Source of the DNA: Streptomyces sp. NRRL S-340
GTDB lineage: Bacteria > Actinomycetota > Actinomycetes > Streptomycetales > Streptomycetaceae
DNA: 64,000 nt
Direction of reading: 5' to 3'
Assembly: GCF_000720185.1 (NCBI RefSeq)
Contig: NZ_JOIY01000011.1
Coordinates: 97,243 to 161,242, forward strand
Shown here: positions 59,831-64,000 of the stretch, piece after piece
How positions within the stretch are numbered: position 1 is the first letter of the stretch
Layout of the letters: each line of letters begins with the position of its first letter
Notes under the pieces: generated by a model
Databases searched by the model: none
What the model was told of the DNA's origin: nothing
Seen by the model: only the letters and a program-made list of their open reading frames with translations
Made by a program: the position numbers and the translations under genes

Positions 59831-61369
59831 ATGTTGCTCGCCCGGCTCGCACAGGTTTCCCAGGAGGTCGCCGCCGCCTCCGCACGGTCCCGCAAGACCG
59901 CCCTGCTCGCGGAGCTGTTCCGGGAGGCGTCGGCGCAGGACGTGCCGATCGTCATCCCGTACCTGGCCGGCAGGCTCCCGCAGGGGCGGATCGGCGTCGG
60001 GTGGAAGGCGCTCGGCCGCCCGGTGCCGCCGGCCGCCGAACCGTCCCTCACCGTGCGGGAGGTGGACGCCCGGCTCAGCGAGCTGGGCAAGGTCTCCGGG
60101 GCCGGTGCGCACAGCGAACGCGCCCGGCTGGTGGCCGGGCTGATGGGCGCGGCGACGCAGGACGAGCAGCGGTTCCTGCGGGGGCTGCTGACCGGTGAGG
60201 TCCGTCAGGGCGCGCTGGACGCGGTCGCGACGGAGGGGCTGGCGGCGGCGACGGGCGCCCCGGCGGCGGACGTACGGCGGGCGGTGATGCTGGCGGGGTC
60301 CTTGCAGACGGTGGCGCAGGCGCTGCTGGCCCAGGGCCCGCCGGCGCTGGAGCGCTTCCGGCTCACCGTGGGCCGTCCGGTGCTGCCGATGCTGGCGCAC
60401 AGCGCCTCCTCGGTCGCGGAGGCCGTGGAGAAGCTGGGCGCCTGCGCCGTGGAGGAGAAACTGGACGGGATCCGGGTCCAGGTGCACCGCGACGGCGGCA
60501 CCGTCCGGATCCACACCCGCACGCTGGACGACATCACCGACCGGCTGCCCGAGGTGAGCGCGGCCGCCCTGGAGCTGCCGGGCGAGCGGTTCGTCCTGGA
60601 CGGCGAGGTGCTCTCCTTCACCGCCGACGGCCGGCCGCGCTCCTTCCAGGAGACCGCCGGACGCGTCGGCTCCCGGCTGGACGTGACCACGGCCGCCGGG
60701 GCGGTTCCCGTCTCGCCGGTCTTCTTCGACGCCCTGTCGGTCGGCGACCGTGACCTCCTCGACCTGCCGTTCGCCGAGCGGCACGCCGAGCTGGCCCGGC
60801 TGGTCCCCGAGCCGATGCGGGTCAGACGGATGCTGGTGGCCGGGCCCGAGGACGTCGGCCGGGCGGAGGACTTCCTGGCGGACACCCTCGGGCGCGGTCA
60901 CGAGGGCGTGGTCGTCAAGGCGCTCGACGCGCCTTACAGCGCGGGCCGGCGCGGCGCTTCCTGGCTGAAGGTGAAGCCGGTGCACACGCTGGACCTCGTG
61001 GTGCTGGCCGCCGAGTGGGGGCACGGCCGCCGCACCGGCAGGCTGTCCAACCTGCACCTGGGCGCCCGGACCGCCGACGGCGGCTTCGCGATGCTCGGCA
61101 AGACGTTCAAGGGCATGACCGACGCCCTGCTGGCCTGGCAGACCGGGCGGCTCCGGGAGCTGGCCGTCGAGGAGAAGGCGTGGGGCGTGGTCGTACGCCC
61201 CGAACTGGTCGTCGAGATCGCCTACGACGGCCTGCAGCGCTCCACCCGCTACCCGGCGGGCGTCACCCTGCGCTTCGCCCGGGTCGTGCGCTACCGCGAG
61301 GACAAGCGCCCCGAGGACGCGGACACCGTGCAGACGCTGCTGGCCGCGCACCCGGAGGTACGGCCGTGA
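59831..61369 (+). CDS. ATP-dependent DNA ligase
   Basis: 512 residues. N-terminal DNA-binding domain (about 1-190), nucleotidyltransferase core with AVEEKLDGIRVQVHRDG (nucleophile Lys210), FVLDGEVLSFT, GHEGVVVKALDAPYSAGRRGASWLKVKP (motifs IV-V) and the C-terminal OB domain (LHLGARTADGGFAMLGKTFKGMTD, ELVVEIAYDGLQRSTRYPAGVTLRFARVVRYREDK). Length fits the actinobacterial LigB-type accessory ligase. No ribosome site is visible before ATG 59831, which may be leaderless. Its stop overlaps the GTG of the NUDIX gene. Confidence 0.94.
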   Translation: MLLARLAQVSQEVAAASARSRKTALLAELFREASAQDVPIVIPYLAGRLPQGRIGVGWKALGRPVPPAAEPSLTVREVDARLSELGKVSGAGAHSERARLVAGLMGAATQDEQRFLRGLLTGEVRQGALDAVATEGLAAATGAPAADVRRAVMLAGSLQTVAQALLAQGPPALERFRLTVGRPVLPMLAHSASSVAEAVEKLGACAVEEKLDGIRVQVHRDGGTVRIHTRTLDDITDRLPEVSAAALELPGERFVLDGEVLSFTADGRPRSFQETAGRVGSRLDVTTAAGAVPVSPVFFDALSVGDRDLLDLPFAERHAELARLVPEPMRVRRMLVAGPEDVGRAEDFLADTLGRGHEGVVVKALDAPYSAGRRGASWLKVKPVHTLDLVVLAAEWGHGRRTGRLSNLHLGARTADGGFAMLGKTFKGMTDALLAWQTGRLRELAVEEKAWGVVVRPELVVEIAYDGLQRSTRYPAGVTLRFARVVRYREDKRPEDADTVQTLLAAHPEVRP

Positions 61370-61914
61370 CCGAGGCACGGGGCGGAGGGGACCGGCGGAG
61401 CAGGCGGAGCGCCGGGCTGCTCCTCTTCCGGCGCACCGGAGCGGAAGACCTGCGGTGCGGCGGGAGGGACGGCGCCCGGCGCACCGGCGCGGAAGACGGC
61501 GGCCTGGAGGTGCTGCTCGGCCACATGGGCGGCCCGTTCTGGTCCCGCCGCGAGGCGGGCGCCTGGACCGTGCCCAAGGGCGAGTACGCGCCGGACGAAC
61601 CCGCGCTGTCGGCCGCCCGGCGCGAGTTCCGCGAGGAGCTGGGCGTGGCGCCGCCCGACGGCCCGGCGCTGCCGCTGGGCGAGGTCCGGCAGGCGGGCGG
61701 CAAGACGGTGACCGTCTGGGCGGTCGAGGGCGATCTCGACCCGGCGGAGGTCGTCCCCGGCACCTTCACGATGGAGTGGCCGCCGCGCTCCGGGCGGACG
61801 CGGGAGTTCCCGGAGCTGGACCGGGTGGCGTGGCTCGGCCTCGACCGTGCCCGTGCGGTGATCGTCACCGCACAGAGCGCGTTTCTCGACCGGCTGGCGG
61901 AGCACTCGCGCTGA
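61366..61914 (+). CDS. NUDIX hydrolase coupled to DNA ligase
   Basis: 182 residues. NUDIX box GEYAPDEPALSAARREFREELGV (about 85-107) with the REFREEL core intact. Between strands there is a duplicated RTGAED insert unlike most relatives. GTG 61366 overlaps the ligase TGA (GTGA), so it is made from the same mRNA. Might clean up nucleotide or cap-like substrates linked to ligation; substrate unknown. Confidence 0.9.
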   Translation: MTEARGGGDRRSRRSAGLLLFRRTGAEDLRCGGRDGARRTGAEDGGLEVLLGHMGGPFWSRREAGAWTVPKGEYAPDEPALSAARREFREELGVAPPDGPALPLGEVRQAGGKTVTVWAVEGDLDPAEVVPGTFTMEWPPRSGRTREFPELDRVAWLGLDRARAVIVTAQSAFLDRLAEHSR

Positions 61915-61990
61915 GGAGGGCCGCACGCGTTGCGGCGGGCAGCGCGGCGCGCGAAGGTCGAAGCACAGCCCGCTTGCAGGGAGGTCAGCC

Positions 61991-63376
61991 ATGTCCATCG
62001 CCACGGTGAACCCGGCCACCGGCGAGACGATCAAGACGTACGAGGCCATGGACGAGGAGGAGACCGAGCGCCGGCTCCAGCTCGCCGAGGCCACCTTCCG
62101 TACGTACCGGACGACGTCCTTCGCCGAACGGGCCGCTTTGATGAACCGGGCCGCCGAGCTGCTCGACGAGGACCAGCAGGAGATCGGCCGGGTCATGACC
62201 ACCGAGATGGGCAAGCCGGTCAAGCAGGCGCGTGCGGAGGCCGCCAAGTGCGCGAAGGCGATGCGCTGGTACGCCGAGCACGCCGAGGAACTGCTCGCCG
62301 ACGAGGAACCGGCCGCCGCCGACGTCGAGGACTCCGGGGCCTCGCGCGCCCTGGTGCGCTACCGGCCGCTGGGGCCGGTGCTCGCGGTGATGCCCTGGAA
62401 CTTCCCGCTGTGGCAGGTGGTGCGGTTCGCGGCCCCCGCGCTGATGGCCGGGAACGTGGGCCTGCTCAAGCACGCCTCGAACGTGCCGCAGACCGCCCTG
62501 TACCTGGAGGACCTGTTCCACCGGGCGGGCTTCCCCGAGGGCTGCTTCCAGACGCTGCTGATCGGCTCCGGTGCGGTCGACGACATCCTGCGCGACGAGC
62601 GGGTGAGGGCGGCGACCCTGACCGGCAGCGAACCGGCGGGCCGGGCGGTGGCGTCCACCGCCGGGGAGATGATCAAGAAGACGGTGCTGGAGCTGGGCGG
62701 CAGCGACCCGTTCGTCGTGATGCCGTCCGCCGACATCGACCGGGCCGCCCAGGTCGCGGTGACCGCGCGGGTGCAGAACAACGGGCAGTCGTGCATCGCC
62801 GCCAAGCGGTTCATCGTGCACACGGACGTCCACGACGCCTTCGCCGAGCGGTTCGTGGCCGGCATGCGGGCTCTGCGGACGGGCGACCCGATGCGGGAGG
62901 ACACCGAGGTCGGGCCGCTCGCCAGCGAGCGGGGCCGGGCCGACCTGGAGGAACTGGTCGACGACGCCCGTCGCGGCGGGGCGGCCGTCCTGTGCGGCGG
63001 CGAACGGCCCGCCGGCCCCGGCTGGTACTACCCGCCGACCGTACTGGCCGGCATCACCCGGGAGATGCGCATCCACCGCGAGGAGGCCTTCGGCCCGGTC
63101 GCCACGCTGTACCGCGCCGCCGACCTGGACGAGGCGGTGCTGATCGCCAACGACTCGCCGTTCGGCCTGAGTTCCAATGTGTGGACGCGGGACGAGGCCG
63201 ACGTGGACCGGTTCGTACGGGACCTGGAGGCGGGCGGGGTGTACGTGAACGGGATGACCGCCTCGCACCCGGCTTTCCCGTTCGGCGGGGTGAAGCGCTC
63301 GGGGTACGGACGTGAGCTGTCCGGGCACGGAATCCGCGAGTTCTGCAACATCACCACGGTGTGGCACGGAGCGTGA
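61991..63376 (+). CDS. NAD(P)-dependent succinate-semialdehyde dehydrogenase-like aldehyde dehydrogenase
   Basis: 461 residues. Start motif SIATVNPATGETIKTYEAMDEEE, PLGPVLAVMPWNFPLWQVVRFAAPALMAGN (substrate/NAD region), general base Glu in KTVLELGGSDPFVV, nucleophile Cys268 in NNGQSCIAAKRF, and GPVATLYRAADLDEAV and FPFGGVKRSGYGREL near the C terminus. The pattern and length fit GabD-like SSADH. Oxidises a semialdehyde to the acid. ATG follows GGGAGG. Confidence 0.9.
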   Translation: MSIATVNPATGETIKTYEAMDEEETERRLQLAEATFRTYRTTSFAERAALMNRAAELLDEDQQEIGRVMTTEMGKPVKQARAEAAKCAKAMRWYAEHAEELLADEEPAAADVEDSGASRALVRYRPLGPVLAVMPWNFPLWQVVRFAAPALMAGNVGLLKHASNVPQTALYLEDLFHRAGFPEGCFQTLLIGSGAVDDILRDERVRAATLTGSEPAGRAVASTAGEMIKKTVLELGGSDPFVVMPSADIDRAAQVAVTARVQNNGQSCIAAKRFIVHTDVHDAFAERFVAGMRALRTGDPMREDTEVGPLASERGRADLEELVDDARRGGAAVLCGGERPAGPGWYYPPTVLAGITREMRIHREEAFGPVATLYRAADLDEAVLIANDSPFGLSSNVWTRDEADVDRFVRDLEAGGVYVNGMTASHPAFPFGGVKRSGYGRELSGHGIREFCNITTVWHGA

Positions 63377-63401
63377 GGCTTCCGCGGCTACGATCGCCTT
63401 T

Positions 63402-63641
63402 GTGAACCGCGAAGTGACACTCCCTCTGATCGTCGACGACCGCGGTACCTTGCAGGTGGCCGCGGCCGACGTGAGCAAGCTGCTGCGGACGGTGGGCGGC
63501 CGGTGGCTGCGGCTGGTGGAGGCCGGGCAGGAGGGGCTCGACGAGGACACGGTGGCCGCCCTGACCATCGAACTGGCCAAGCTGGCCGACCGTATCGACG
63601 TGGCGTGCATCGCGCACAGCAGCGGAGCGGCTTCGGGCTGA
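63402..63641 (+). CDS. Small conserved hypothetical protein
   Basis: 79 residues from GTG 63402. Alpha/beta pattern: VNREVTLPLIVDDRGTLQVAAADVSKLLRTVGGRWLRLVEAG, then a helix EDTVAALTIELAKLADRIDVACIAH. It resembles a short Streptomyces-specific family (possibly DUF6213). No known function. It begins 25 bp after the aldehyde dehydrogenase and may share its transcript. Confidence 0.7.
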   Translation: MNREVTLPLIVDDRGTLQVAAADVSKLLRTVGGRWLRLVEAGQEGLDEDTVAALTIELAKLADRIDVACIAHSSGAASG

Positions 63642-64000
63642 GGCGCGCGACGCGGGCGGCACCGGGGCGGGCGACCTCACCACGGCCGTCGGACGGGCGG
63701 CGCGGCCCCCGCAACGCCCGGCGGCGCGACCGCACCTGGCGGGGCACCGCACCGCACTTCCCGGGGCGTCGCGCCCCGGCCGCCACGCCGACCGCACCGC
63801 ACCGCCCCGCGCCCCCCCCGGCCGGCCTCGCGGCCCCACCGCACCGAACCGCCCGGCGCATCGCCCCCGGCCGGCCTCGTCGGCCGCACCGCCCCCCCCC
63901 GGGCCCACAGCCGCACCGCCGGGCGCCGCGCACACCGCGCCTGCCGGCCGCCTCGCCGGCCACACCGCGCCCTCCCCTCCCCGCGACCCCGGCCCCACCC
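63642..64000. other. C-rich low-complexity region without a gene
   Basis: The last 359 bp are extremely GC-rich with C-runs of 8-10 (near 63816 and 63892) and diverged repeats of CCGGCCTCG/CCGCACCG units. Minus-strand frames are open only because of composition (Arg/Gly/Ala-rich products). No gene or RNA feature is supported. Confidence 0.6.

Overview
The window is a very GC-rich actinobacterial chromosome segment, almost certainly from a Streptomyces. Evidence includes strong G/C third-position bias in every convincing gene, many GTG starts, frequent 4-nt ATGA/GTGA stop-start overlaps, Tat signals, a 388-residue xylose isomerase of the classic Streptomyces glucose-isomerase type, a SpoIIE/PAS/HATPase regulator, a Roadblock protein and DUF5709. 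No tRNA, rRNA, CRISPR array, insertion sequence or phage block was seen.

Positions 1-8022 are the most interesting part and look like one flank of a biosynthetic gene cluster for an azoxy natural product. On the plus strand are the end of a class III aminotransferase, a SRPBCC protein, a flavin reductase and a lipase. Facing them on the minus strand is a tight series: SAM methyltransferase, small polytopic membrane protein, DUF2156 (MprF C-terminal type) aminoacyl-tRNA-dependent transferase, ferritin-like diiron protein of VlmB type, membrane fatty-acid desaturase and a secreted protein. Diiron VlmB, the seryl-tRNA-dependent transferase VlmA, the membrane protein VlmO and the flavin reductase VlmR are hallmarks of valanimycin-type azoxy formation. 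A desaturase, an amine-forming aminotransferase and a carboxyl-methyltransferase-like enzyme point to an unsaturated long-chain azoxy compound with a methyl ester, as in azodyrecin-like molecules. The N-hydroxylase, seryl-tRNA synthetase and hydrazine-forming enzyme expected for such a pathway would have to lie left of the window.

8023-20184 is separated from the cluster by a G-rich low-complexity block. It holds an AarF/UbiB kinase, a NPLGAL-repeat protein and a sigma factor that share an upstream DNA motif, a 2-hydroxyacid dehydrogenase, YjbQ, a flavin monooxygenase-like protein, a short MltG-like lytic transglycosylase, an ABC exporter with divergent MarR regulator, and a lipoprotein L,D-transpeptidase. 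20884-24629 encodes a heterodimeric ABC exporter whose two halves are degenerate in complementary motifs.

24942-43468 is mostly housekeeping or conserved Streptomyces content: DUF5709, zinc-free L31, YdjM-like membrane protein, DUF3516 helicase, TesB, a Roadblock protein, PPOX and methyltransferase genes, a decayed hydrolase, MpaB-like oxygenase, a second desaturase with almost identical histidine-box spacing to the cluster one, an SNF2 helicase/SWIM pair and a secreted phytase-like esterase. 43524-47603 is the xylose locus (xylA divergent from xylB and a ROK repressor) with a candidate operator.

47985-64000 carries a Tat-exported peptidoglycan amidase, a SpoIIE-like sensor with eroded phosphatase metal sites, secreted phosphodiester-hydrolysing proteins, an acyl-CoA dehydrogenase pair coupled to a quinone oxidoreductase, an XRE-cupin regulator divergent from a thioredoxin-reductase-like enzyme, an ATP-dependent DNA ligase coupled to a NUDIX hydrolase, and a semialdehyde dehydrogenase. 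Several intergenic spaces contain degenerate GC-rich tandem repeats with periods of 42, 50 and about 58 bp.
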